A stretch of DNA of 34,628 nucleotides from JAAYDY01 sp964500225 (GTDB lineage: Bacteria > Planctomycetota > Phycisphaerae > FEN-1346 > JAACEH01), in contig CAZCOA010000030.1 in assembly GCA_964500225.1 (NCBI GenBank), positions 1 to 34,628 on the forward strand, written 5' to 3'. Positions 1 through 7,974 of this stretch are shown one piece after another. Positions within the stretch are counted from its first letter, which is position 1; each line of letters starts with the position of its first letter. The position numbers and the translations under genes are program-made. The notes under the pieces are model-generated. The model was not told the DNA's origin. It did not search any database and saw nothing but the letters and a program-made list of their open reading frames with translations.

Positions 1-98
1 CGGGGCCCTGTGACCCCGCGCGCCGCTGATTCGATGAATTAGCACGTCACCGTGCGGATCATCGGGTCAACCGATTTTCCTTCGGATCTTGCCGCCGC
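1..98. other. Window edge, 3' flank of sppA; no gene seen
   Basis: No coding sequence is supported here. On the minus strand, downstream of the sppA stop, a small hairpin (GCACG-GTGA-CGTGC, plus-strand 42-55) is followed by TAATTC. It could be a weak terminator, but the stem is only 5 bp and the U-run is poor. Confidence 0.3.
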
Positions 99-1202
99 TT
101 ACAGACGCCAGAGCATCAGCACCTCGGGCGTGCTCAGTGCGTGGATCGCTTCGCGGCTGACGTTGGCGACCGACGCACCGCGGGGCGCAGCAGCCGACAG
201 GCCGAGCATCTCCAGCAACGTCATCTCGCGGCTGTAGCCGATCACCTTCGATTGGCTCAACCCGGCCAGCCGCCGCGCTTCGGCCACGGCGTCGTCGTAC
301 GATCCAAGGCGGTCCACCAGACCGTTGGCCACGGCGGCCTGGCCCATGAACACGCGACCGTCGGCCAGGGGGCGAATCTGTTCCAGCGTCATCTGCGGGC
401 GTCCCTCGTCCACCATGCTCAGGAACCGCTCGTAGAACGGGCGGATCAGCGTATCCTGGACGTAGCGGAACTCCTCTTCGCTCATGTCGCGGAACGCCGA
501 CGGCACGTCCTTGTACGCGCCGCTCTTGAAGACGGTCGTCTTGATGCCGAGCTTGTCTTCCATGAGGCCCTGGACGTTCATCACCTGACCGATCACACCG
601 ATCGAGCCGGTGATGGTCGTCGGTTCCGCGAAAATCATTTCGCCCGACATCGACACGTAGTAGCCGCCCGAGGCCGCCACCGAGCCCATGTGAACGACAA
701 TCTTCTTGCCGTTGGCGGGCAGCTTCTTCAGTTCCTGGAGCATCATGTCCGAAGCCGTGGCCCCGCCGCCGGGCGAATTCACCTCCAGCACCACGCCGCG
801 CACGGAATCATCCGCCAACGCCTCGGCCACCTGCTGCTTGACGAACTCGTAGTCCGTCCCTTCCACGCCGCCGAACATGCCGCCGACGGGCCGTTCGGTA
901 ATGATGCCGTCGATCCGAATCACGGCGATGGCGTCGTCCGTGTCGGCGTCCTCCAGCAATACCGTCTTCAGCGGCATCGGTTGCACCATCTGTCTGCCGC
1001 CCAGGCCGCCGAGCCCCGCGCGGCCGGCCAACCCGGCCAGCAGCACCATGTTCATCAGCAGGCTGCCGACCAGGATCAGCAGGAGCAGGCACAGCCCTCC
1101 GCGGCTTCTGCGCGGCGGGTTTGATGGCGGCACCGTCTGGATTTGCACCTGAGGTCGCGCCGGCTGCGGCTGCTGTGGTTCAATCGGTGGTATCTGTGTC
1201 AT
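99..1202 (-). CDS. sppA: Signal peptide peptidase SppA (S49 family, 36K type)
   Basis: Membrane-bound serine protease that cleaves leftover signal peptides. The product is 367 residues. A proline-rich cytoplasmic N-terminus is followed by one membrane segment at about residues 34-60 and then a single S49 domain, as in short Bacillus-type SppA. The nucleophile motif AASGGYY places Ser178. The general base is most likely Lys231 in SGAYKD, giving a 53-residue spacing close to the Bacillus enzyme. The TGSIGVIG segment is also typical of the family. I chose the ATG at 1202 because AGGAG lies about 7 nt upstream; an in-frame start at 1229 would add 9 residues and has no comparable site. It follows the VWA gene by 90 bp on the same strand and is probably co-transcribed. 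A link between the two functions is inference only. Confidence 0.93.
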   Translation of the reverse strand: MTQIPPIEPQQPQPARPQVQIQTVPPSNPPRRSRGGLCLLLLILVGSLLMNMVLLAGLAGRAGLGGLGGRQMVQPMPLKTVLLEDADTDDAIAVIRIDGIITERPVGGMFGGVEGTDYEFVKQQVAEALADDSVRGVVLEVNSPGGGATASDMMLQELKKLPANGKKIVVHMGSVAASGGYYVSMSGEMIFAEPTTITGSIGVIGQVMNVQGLMEDKLGIKTTVFKSGAYKDVPSAFRDMSEEEFRYVQDTLIRPFYERFLSMVDEGRPQMTLEQIRPLADGRVFMGQAAVANGLVDRLGSYDDAVAEARRLAGLSQSKVIGYSREMTLLEMLGLSAAAPRGASVANVSREAIHALSTPEVLMLWRL

Positions 1203-1292
1203 CGTCTTCTCCTTCCAAAGGCACGCCAACCGGTCGTCCCCACCGCCGGTTGTTCCGTTGCGTCACATACGGCTCCCATTCGTTATCCCCGC

Positions 1293-4172
1293 TCACTTCT
1301 TATCCGTCTTGCTTCGTCGCCGGAGGACGATCACGGCTTCTTCGTCGTTCTCGGCGGCTTTCGCCGGCGACGCCGGCCTCGCGCCGTCCGAGGCTCCCCG
1401 GCCGCTCACGGGCAACTCGTCCAGCTTCTCCTGCCGCAGGCGCACCTTGTCGCGGCTCTTGCGCAGATGGCTCACCACGTGGCCGGCCGCCTCCGCCGCC
1501 GACAACTTGCCGTCCTCGCGCGGGGCCGCACGCCTTCGCAGCACCAGCCGCCGCGACGCCACGTCCGCCACCAGAAGACACACGGCCGCGACCACCAGCG
1601 GCGGCCACATGCCCGCCAGGGCGCGGACCTGCCGCTGCTGGCGGCGGAAACTCCCCGCCAGATCGCCCGACACGAACCGACCGCCCGCGACGTCGGCCAC
1701 CTGCTGAAGCAGCGACAGGTTCGGCTCCATGTCGCGATACTCGCTCGGGTAGCTGATGACGGCGCCCACGCTATCCACGCGCCGACCCTGGCGCTCGTCC
1801 ACCACCGCCACCTGGTAGGCGCTGCCGGTAGCGCGGGCCTCGAATCGCCCCGTGTACCGCCCCGGACCGCTCTGGTGCAGCGGCACCGTCTGCGGCGGGT
1901 CGGCCGGGTCCGGCGAAATCACGTGCGCCGACAGCGTCTGGCCGTTCAGGAACCGCCCCTCGCGGTCCACGGCGTCCACGACCACTTCCACGCGGTTGCC
2001 CGTTGTGACCGTCTGCGTGCGGATGTCGCTGCCCGTGGTCTCTCGCATCGTCCAGCGCACGATCTGCAGCCAGAAGCGGTCGTAGCCGCTCCACGTCATC
2101 CAGTCGCGAGCCCAGCGGTCCTTGGCGTCGCTGGCGAAGGCGGTCGCCTTGCCCAGCCCGTACCGCCAGCGCGCCAGCAGCGGCTCGCCGTCTTTGGCCG
2201 CCAGCAGCACCTCGCCCTCGTCCCGCGGCCGCGTGACCACGTAGCCGTACAGCGGCGGCGCCGACGACCAGTCGATCTCCTCGATCATCTCGGCCCCCGC
2301 CACGCGCGACGCCGCAAACCCCTTTTCCAATTCGACGATGGCCCTGCGGCTCACGATATACGTGTCGCGCGTGAAAATCTCCGGCAGTGCCTTGGCGTCG
2401 GCCGTCAGGTAGAATCGCCCGCCGCCGTAGTTCTCCGCCAGCATCTTCAGGAACATCGCATGACAGTCGCCCGGCGAGCCCAGCCCCACCACCGTCAACG
2501 TGACCGGGTTGTCGCCCGTGGCATGACCGTGGGCCAGGGCGAAACAACCTTCCTGCTGCTCGCTGTCGGTGGCGTCGGCGAACAGGATGATGTGCCGCGT
2601 CTGGGCGCGGCTCCGGGCCAGTTCCTTGTACGCCGCGGCCAGACCACTACGGACGAAGATGCCCCCTCCGCCGCCCTTGTTCCGCAGCACGTCCGTCGAG
2701 AGCGCCGCCTTGTTGCCCGGCGTCATCGGACGCAGCCCGCCGCCCACCCACTTCGGCGCCGTGTCCGTCATACACACTGCCGCCTCGTCGTAATCGTCCA
2801 GCAACTGGATTGCGTTGACGCACGCCTGGTTCGCCAGGTCCATCTTCGTTATCCCAGGAGCCACTTCCATCGTCATACTGCCCGACTGGTCCACCACGAT
2901 CGCCAGCGCCAGACTGGCCAGGTGCCGCTCGCGGTCCAGGTGCAGGTCCACCGGCAGCGCCCTCGCCACCGGCGTGTCCAGGTACCCGCCCGTCGTCAGG
3001 CTCTGCTGCCCGCCGATCATGACCAGGCCGCCGCCCAACTCCTTGACGTAGTTCTCCAGGTGAGTCATCTGCGCCGGCGTCATCGCCGTGGCCGGAATGT
3101 CGCTCAGGATGATGCAATCGTACCGGGCCATCTCCTCGATGCTCTGCGGCACCGACTGCATCGTGCCCACGTCCACCAGAAAGCCGCCCTTGTCGCGGCC
3201 GGCGGCGCTGCGCAGGGCACTTGCCAGCCGCCGCCCGTGCCCCGCCTGACCTTCCAGATACAGCACGCGCGGCGTGCCGTACACCTGCGTGTACCCCAGG
3301 CCCACGTTGTTCACGGCCAGCGTGTCGATCCCGGCGGCCGGCTCCACCAACACCTCGTACCGGACGAATCCCGGCTCGGCGATCGTGTCGCTCGGCAGGT
3401 CGATCAGGTTCGCCCCTTCGTGGAGATCCACCGGTCCCTCGGCGATCGGCCGGCCGTCACGGAACACGCGGACCATCGCCTGCCCGGCGCGTGTGGCCTT
3501 CAGCCGCGTCTTCAGGCTGATCGGCTGATCCGGCCGCGCCCGCGCCGGCACCACCACGCTGTCCACCACGACCTCGTTGTCGTATCCCGTCACCAGCGGG
3601 CACGTCACCACGTCCACCTGTGCTGCCGCGGCCGCCCGCACCTCGGCCAGCGCGTCGCCCAGGTTCTCGTTGCCGTCGCTCAGCAGCACAAGACGTTTCT
3701 GGTAGCCCGGGGGGAACTGGCTCACGGCGAACCGCACCGCGCGGCCAATGTCGGTGAAATCGCTTGCCGAAGGATCCAGCGGCTTCAGCTCGAAGGTCTG
3801 ATCGCGCGGCCCGACCGGCCGAGCCATCAGCGGCCGCTGACCGAACACGACGATGCCGAACCGGTCGTCTTGGCGCATTTGCGGCAGTTCGCGCGCGATG
3901 TGCCGACGCGCCAGGTCGAGCGCCTTCGGCCCGACGCTCCGCGATCCGTCCACCAGGAAGATCACGCACAGGTCGTCGCTGTGCCGCGACCACCGCACGT
4001 CGGCCAGCGCCAGCACCAGAGCCGACGTCAGCACCAACCGCACCACCGTCGAGACCCACCACCGCGCACCGCGCAGCGGCGCCTGCGTGGTCCACGCCAG
4101 GTAAACCATCGGCACAAGCACCAGTGCCAGCACCAGCGCCCAAGGCCGACCGAATTCCAGGGGAAAGTCCAT
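1293..4172 (-). CDS. Membrane protein with two VWA domains flanking a GATase1-like domain
   Basis: A 959-residue protein. Two N-terminal membrane helices (about 11-27 and 40-57) are followed by a first VWA domain with a complete MIDAS start (D75-G-S-R-S79). A Rossmann/GATase1-like segment follows at about 270-420 (YDCIILSDIPA, then GGGLVMIGGQQS). A second VWA domain carries D428-Q-S-G-S432, and a C-terminal helix lies near 858-876 with a basic cytoplasmic tail. Proteins of this layout are common in Planctomycetota and Myxococcota and are poorly characterised. The MIDAS motifs imply divalent-metal-dependent protein binding, probably on the periplasmic face. A GATase1-like fold here need not be catalytic; I see no convincing Cys-His-Glu triad. 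A well-formed promoter lies directly upstream, and sppA follows. The architecture is clear, the function unknown. Confidence 0.85.
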   Translation of the reverse strand: MDFPLEFGRPWALVLALVLVPMVYLAWTTQAPLRGARWWVSTVVRLVLTSALVLALADVRWSRHSDDLCVIFLVDGSRSVGPKALDLARRHIARELPQMRQDDRFGIVVFGQRPLMARPVGPRDQTFELKPLDPSASDFTDIGRAVRFAVSQFPPGYQKRLVLLSDGNENLGDALAEVRAAAAAQVDVVTCPLVTGYDNEVVVDSVVVPARARPDQPISLKTRLKATRAGQAMVRVFRDGRPIAEGPVDLHEGANLIDLPSDTIAEPGFVRYEVLVEPAAGIDTLAVNNVGLGYTQVYGTPRVLYLEGQAGHGRRLASALRSAAGRDKGGFLVDVGTMQSVPQSIEEMARYDCIILSDIPATAMTPAQMTHLENYVKELGGGLVMIGGQQSLTTGGYLDTPVARALPVDLHLDRERHLASLALAIVVDQSGSMTMEVAPGITKMDLANQACVNAIQLLDDYDEAAVCMTDTAPKWVGGGLRPMTPGNKAALSTDVLRNKGGGGGIFVRSGLAAAYKELARSRAQTRHIILFADATDSEQQEGCFALAHGHATGDNPVTLTVVGLGSPGDCHAMFLKMLAENYGGGRFYLTADAKALPEIFTRDTYIVSRRAIVELEKGFAASRVAGAEMIEEIDWSSAPPLYGYVVTRPRDEGEVLLAAKDGEPLLARWRYGLGKATAFASDAKDRWARDWMTWSGYDRFWLQIVRWTMRETTGSDIRTQTVTTGNRVEVVVDAVDREGRFLNGQTLSAHVISPDPADPPQTVPLHQSGPGRYTGRFEARATGSAYQVAVVDERQGRRVDSVGAVISYPSEYRDMEPNLSLLQQVADVAGGRFVSGDLAGSFRRQQRQVRALAGMWPPLVVAAVCLLVADVASRRLVLRRRAAPREDGKLSAAEAAGHVVSHLRKSRDKVRLRQEKLDELPVSGRGASDGARPASPAKAAENDEEAVIVLRRRSKTDKK

Positions 4173-4222
4173 GACCGATTCCGTAATGGGCTGTCGCCGC
4201 CGTCGCCGATACGCGCAGTGCG

Positions 4223-4251
4223 ATTATACGTCTCGTCTTACATGGGGTCAA
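4223..4251 (-). promoter_or_regulatory. Promoter for the VWA-sppA unit
   Basis: Read on the minus strand, TTGACC (plus 4246-4251), 17 nt, TATAAT (plus 4223-4228). This is a near-consensus sigma-70 promoter. Transcription would begin near 4216, about 44 nt before the VWA start codon at 4172. Confidence 0.75.
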
Positions 4252-4319
4252 TCGCCGCTCCGGGTGCGTCCGCCGCGGCGGGCGGCTTGCTGCGAGTGTC
4301 GCGGTTCGTCGAGGCATTC

Positions 4320-4348
4320 TGGACGAGTCTGGCGGCGCTCGTTATGAT
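4320..4348 (+). promoter_or_regulatory. Probable promoter for the envelope glycan operon
   Basis: TGGACG (4320-4325), 17 nt, TATGAT (4343-4348). The -10 matches 5 of 6 and the -35 about 4 of 6. It would start transcription near 4355, about 70 nt before the kinase ATG at 4425. It lies back to back with the minus-strand VWA promoter. Confidence 0.5.
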
Positions 4349-4424
4349 GAGGGCTGTGCGGATGCGGGCTCGGGCGACGGCGCAGGGCCGTGGCCGGCCG
4401 CGGCCGTGCGGCGAGCGGACCTCC

Positions 4425-6143
4425 ATGACCCAGGATGTCGTGCGACAAGTTGGCGGTCGGACGTGGCACGTGGCCGGCCCGTGGGCGGATGTGCTTTTTC
4501 CGCCGGACGGCGACACGCCATTGGCTGCTATTGCCGACGGTCGCGACGGCCGCATCGTCAAGCACGGCCAGGGCCGCCGCATTGTCCGAACCGAACTCGC
4601 CGGACGCGGCCTTTTCGTCAAGCAGTACGTCGGCTCTCGACGGGTGCGGCGGTTGCCGCGCAAGGAATGGCGCGTGGTCTGTTGGGCCCGGCGTGTGGGC
4701 TTGCCCACCGTCGAGCCGGTAGCCGCCTGCTGGCAGGGCGGCGCGTTCTATATCACCGCCGAGACGCCCGGCGCCCGAACGTTGGGCGACCTTCTATATA
4801 AGGAATACTTCGAATCCGCCGCCGACGAGCCGCCGTATCCCGGGCACAGGCCGCCGGAACTCGTGCGGCTATATCGCCGTCGCCGGCCGCCCGGTCCCGA
4901 AGTGCCCGATGCGCGGACCCTGGCGTCGCTGCTGGCCGACCTGGTCGCCACGCTACACAGCCTCGGCCTGCGCCATACGGACCTTCACCCGAACAACCTG
5001 CTCGTCATTCGCGACGGTTCCTCGTGGCGTCTGGAGGTGCTCGATCTGCCGGCCCTGGAAGAGATGCCCGGCCCCGGCTCTCTCCTGGAACACCTGGTGC
5101 AACTGAACCACTTTTTCGAGCCGCTGGCCACACGGGCCGAACGCTGCCGCGTGCTGCGGCTCCTGGAGCGGCGCGGTCTGACGGTGGACGGCGGCGCGCG
5201 GTGGATCGAGGCCGCCACGCGCCGTTACCGTCGCCGGTTCTATCGTCGCCGCGACCGCCGCTGCCTGCGCCAGAGTAAGTATTTCCGCGCGATTCGTGCA
5301 GGGCGGTTTGTCGGCATGGCTGCGGCCGACTGGGCGTCGCTTCTGCCCGACGACGAGGCCGCCATGGCCCGCGCCCTGGCAATTACCCAGTTCACCAAAC
5401 GGTCGCGCGGCGGGGAATCGGGCTTTGCAATCCTGGGCGGCCGCCGCGTCTTCATCAAACGCGATCCGGAAAACGGCGGCCGACGGTCCCGCGGTCCCTG
5501 GCCGCGCGTTCTCGAGGACTGGTGCCGCGGCACGCGGGCCCAGCGCGCCTGGCGCCGCGGCCATGCGCTGCTGGTGCGCGGGGTGGGGACCGCGCGGCCC
5601 CTGGCCTGGATCGACCGACGCGACGGCCTGCGAGGACGTTGGGGCATGATCATTACCGAAGCCCTCGACGGCTATCGTCCGCTCGATCGCGTGCTGCCGG
5701 AGCTTCACGGCCCCGACCGCGCCGCCTGTATCGAAACCGTCGCGCGAGAAATCCGACGATTGCACGACTCGGGGCTTTCGCATCGCGATCTGAAAGCGCA
5801 AAATATCCTGCTTCGCCGCGACCGTGCGTCGTGGCGGGCGGTCCTGGTGGACATGGACGGCCTTGGCGGCCCGTCGCGCCGTGTCACGGAGGGCCGTCGC
5901 GTCAAGGACCTGATGCGGCTGGCGTTCTCGTGGGACTGGGGCTATGATGCGCCCGATACGGTCGCCGGCGCCAGTGTGTGCGATTGCCTGCGGCTGCTGA
6001 AGACGTACCTGGGACCGTCGATGCGCGGGGCGGTCACGGTGTCGTGCAGGCGTCGCGGCAGCACGGCCCCGGCTGTTGAGCTGCGGCGTTGGTGGCGGGC
6101 CATCCGTCTGGCCATGGACCGCAAGGCCGCCAAGAAAAGGTAG
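4425..6143 (+). CDS. Tandem lipopolysaccharide-kinase-like (InaA/WaaP/Kdo kinase) fusion
   Basis: A 572-residue protein with two protein-kinase-like domains of the InaA/WaaP/KdkA type, which phosphorylate sugars of lipid A or LPS core. Domain 1 (about 1-290) has Lys66 in FVKQY, the catalytic loop H184-T-D186-L-H-P-N-N191 and a likely metal-binding Asp207 (LDLP). Domain 2 (about 300-572) has Lys345 in VFIKR, the loop H453-R-D455-L-K-A-Q-N460 and Asp476 (VDMDG). Both domains therefore keep the Asp/Asn/Asp set. No transmembrane segment is seen; the protein is very Arg-rich and probably membrane-associated. The ATG at 4425 is chosen because it opens the recognisable domain; its ribosome site is weak, and the frame stays open far upstream antisense to the VWA gene. 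The GT9 gene begins 6 nt after the stop, which supports a role in envelope glycan synthesis. Confidence 0.85.
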   Translation: MTQDVVRQVGGRTWHVAGPWADVLFPPDGDTPLAAIADGRDGRIVKHGQGRRIVRTELAGRGLFVKQYVGSRRVRRLPRKEWRVVCWARRVGLPTVEPVAACWQGGAFYITAETPGARTLGDLLYKEYFESAADEPPYPGHRPPELVRLYRRRRPPGPEVPDARTLASLLADLVATLHSLGLRHTDLHPNNLLVIRDGSSWRLEVLDLPALEEMPGPGSLLEHLVQLNHFFEPLATRAERCRVLRLLERRGLTVDGGARWIEAATRRYRRRFYRRRDRRCLRQSKYFRAIRAGRFVGMAAADWASLLPDDEAAMARALAITQFTKRSRGGESGFAILGGRRVFIKRDPENGGRRSRGPWPRVLEDWCRGTRAQRAWRRGHALLVRGVGTARPLAWIDRRDGLRGRWGMIITEALDGYRPLDRVLPELHGPDRAACIETVAREIRRLHDSGLSHRDLKAQNILLRRDRASWRAVLVDMDGLGGPSRRVTEGRRVKDLMRLAFSWDWGYDAPDTVAGASVCDCLRLLKTYLGPSMRGAVTVSCRRRGSTAPAVELRRWWRAIRLAMDRKAAKKR

Positions 6144-6149
6144 AGGCGA

Positions 6150-7226
6150 TTGGATCTGTCGCGGATTCTCATCATCAAGCCGTCGAGCCTGGGCGACGTC
6201 ATTCAGGCGCTGCCCGTGGCCTGGGCCCTGCGCGATCTGTGCCCGAAGGCCCGCATCGACTGGCTCGTCACGCCCGGATGCAAGGGGATCGTCGAAGGGT
6301 TGCCGCCGTTGGATCACGTGGTCGTGTTCGACCGCGGCCGCTTTGGCCGCATGTGGCGCAATCCCCTGACGCTCGGCGCCTTCGGCTGGTTTATCGCCAA
6401 GCTGCGCCGGTCGCGGTACACGACGGTCATCGATCTCCAAGGCCTGTTCCGCAGCGGTTTCCTCGCCTGGGCCTCGGGCGCCCCGTGCCGCCTCGGCCTG
6501 GCCGGATCCCGCGAAGGCGCCGACCGATTCTACACGCAGATCGTTCCCCTGCCGCCCGAGGAACTCTCGTCGGTGGACCGCTATATGCAGGCCGCCGCCT
6601 ACGTCGGCGCGCCGCTCGACGCGCCGCGGCGGTTCGGCATGGTCATCGGCGACCACGCCGAGGCGGAAGCCGAGCGATTGCTCGATGAGCACGGTCTCGC
6701 CGGACGCCGCTATGTGGTGCTGGTGCCCGGGGCACGGTGGATGACCAAACGGTGGCCCGAGGAACGGTTCGCCGCCCTGGCCAATCGGCTTTACGAAAAA
6801 CGCGGTCTGGTCGCCGTCCTCGTCGGCGCGCCCGGCGACCGCGACATCAGCGACCGCATGCGACAACTCCGCGGCCGCCACATGATCGACCTGATCGGCC
6901 GGACCAGCCTCAAGGCCTTGGCCGCCGTCCTGCGACGGGCCGAGTGCGTCGTCACCAACGACACCGGGCCCATGCACTTGGCCAGTGCGATGGACAGGCC
7001 CATCGTCGCCTTGTTCGGCCCGACCAATCCCCGGCTTACGGGGCCCTACGGCCACGGCCACATCGTCCTGGCCGAACGGGCCGACTGTTCGCCATGCTAT
7101 CGGCGAAAGTGTCTCTGGGAGGGCCAACGCCAGGAACTCATCTGCCAGAGGCGCATCTGTGTGGACGAGGTCTTCCAGGCCGTCGAGCAACTCACCGCCG
7201 CCCCTGCCACGGAGGCCGCCCCATGA
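6150..7226 (+). CDS. Glycosyltransferase family 9 (heptosyltransferase-like)
   Basis: 358 residues, the usual length for WaaC/WaaF-type ADP-heptose:LPS heptosyltransferases. The N-terminal Rossmann domain opens with ILIIKPSSLGDVIQALP, the GT9 hallmark. The C-terminal domain has VPGARWMTKRWP and NDTGPMHLA, whose Asp and His belong to the donor site, followed by ALFGPTNP. A Cys-rich C-terminal region (CSPCYRRKC, ICQRRIC) is common in distant GT9 proteins. The start is TTG at 6150, preceded by AGAGG and only 6 nt after the tandem kinase stop. The stop overlaps the next start as ATGA (7223-7226). The pairing with LPS-kinase-like domains points to lipid A/core oligosaccharide assembly on the cytoplasmic face of the inner membrane. 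The sugar specificity cannot be read from sequence. Confidence 0.9.
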   Translation: MDLSRILIIKPSSLGDVIQALPVAWALRDLCPKARIDWLVTPGCKGIVEGLPPLDHVVVFDRGRFGRMWRNPLTLGAFGWFIAKLRRSRYTTVIDLQGLFRSGFLAWASGAPCRLGLAGSREGADRFYTQIVPLPPEELSSVDRYMQAAAYVGAPLDAPRRFGMVIGDHAEAEAERLLDEHGLAGRRYVVLVPGARWMTKRWPEERFAALANRLYEKRGLVAVLVGAPGDRDISDRMRQLRGRHMIDLIGRTSLKALAAVLRRAECVVTNDTGPMHLASAMDRPIVALFGPTNPRLTGPYGHGHIVLAERADCSPCYRRKCLWEGQRQELICQRRICVDEVFQAVEQLTAAPATEAAP

Positions 7227-7933
7227 TGTCCCTCGGCTCCTACGTCAGGCGGCTGCGAGCGTGGTTTGTCCACCTGCTGCACCTGGACGACAGCACCCAC
7301 CGCATCGCCCTGGGCGCCGCCGTGGGCATGTTCGTCGCCCTGACCCCCACCATCGGGTTCCAGATGCTGATCGTCCTGCTTCTGCTGACGTTCATCCCCG
7401 GCAACCGCGTCGCGGGGCTCCCCATGGTCTGGGTGACCAACCCCGCCACGGCCGTGCCCGTGTACGTCTTCAACTATCGCGTTGGCGCCTGGCTGCTGGG
7501 GCATCGCGTCGCCGGCGAGGTCTACCAGGAATGGGCCGACCTCGTCCACCGCGTGCCGTCGTTCTGGCAGGTCTTTCACTCTCCGGTCATCTGGATGGGC
7601 GATCTCTGGAGCTGGCTCGGCCGGTTCTGGAAAGCCATGGAAGGCATCATGGCGCCCCTGTGGCTCGGTAGCGTCGTGGTCGGCCTGGCCGGTGCCTTGG
7701 CCACCTACGCCGTCATGTACTGTCTGATCCGCTTCTATCGCGATCGTCTGCGCGGCCGGTTGGAGCGGTTGGCCCACCTGCGCGGCCTCCGGGCCCGTCG
7801 CCACGCCGCACGCCGAAAACGCAAGAACGCCGCACACGTCGCCCAGGATGCCGCCCCTGCGGCCGCCGAGACCGCCGACCGACCGCCGCCCCCCGCCGCC
7901 GCCGCTGCAACGCCATCGAAGCCCGATCCATGA
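7223..7933 (+). CDS. DUF2062 domain membrane protein
   Basis: A 236-residue protein matching the DUF2062 family. The core is an N-terminal amphipathic stretch, then ALGAAVGMFVALTPTIGFQ, a hydrophobic helix (MLIVLLLLTFI) and the family motif GLPMVWVTNPATAVPVY. Another membrane segment lies near residues 150-175 (LGSVVVGLAGALATYAVMYC). The tail is basic, then Ala/Pro-rich and probably disordered. DUF2062 proteins often sit beside glycosyltransferases or flippases, and their function is not established. The ATG at 7223 overlaps the GT9 stop by 4 nt, so translation is coupled. Third and last gene of the unit; it converges on the DUF4838 gene with 41 bp between the stops. Confidence 0.85.
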   Translation: MMSLGSYVRRLRAWFVHLLHLDDSTHRIALGAAVGMFVALTPTIGFQMLIVLLLLTFIPGNRVAGLPMVWVTNPATAVPVYVFNYRVGAWLLGHRVAGEVYQEWADLVHRVPSFWQVFHSPVIWMGDLWSWLGRFWKAMEGIMAPLWLGSVVVGLAGALATYAVMYCLIRFYRDRLRGRLERLAHLRGLRARRHAARRKRKNAAHVAQDAAPAAAETADRPPPPAAAAATPSKPDP

Positions 7934-7974
7934 CGGACGGTTGGGCTGGATCCTTCGGTTGCCCCCTGCAACGA

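Noticed and set aside
141..1124. Plus-strand open frame of 327 codons antisense to sppA
   Set aside because: His/Arg/Ala-rich composition with no domain. It mirrors the codon structure of the minus-strand SppA gene, which has full catalytic motifs.
1143..4424. Upstream extension of the tandem kinase frame, open for over 1,000 codons
   Set aside because: It runs antisense through the VWA gene, is low-complexity in His/Arg/Gln/Val and shows no domain. The kinase similarity begins at 4425.
4953..7190. Minus-strand open frame of 745 codons under the kinase and GT9 genes
   Set aside because: Shadow of two well-supported plus-strand genes in GC-rich DNA; no motif and no ribosome site.
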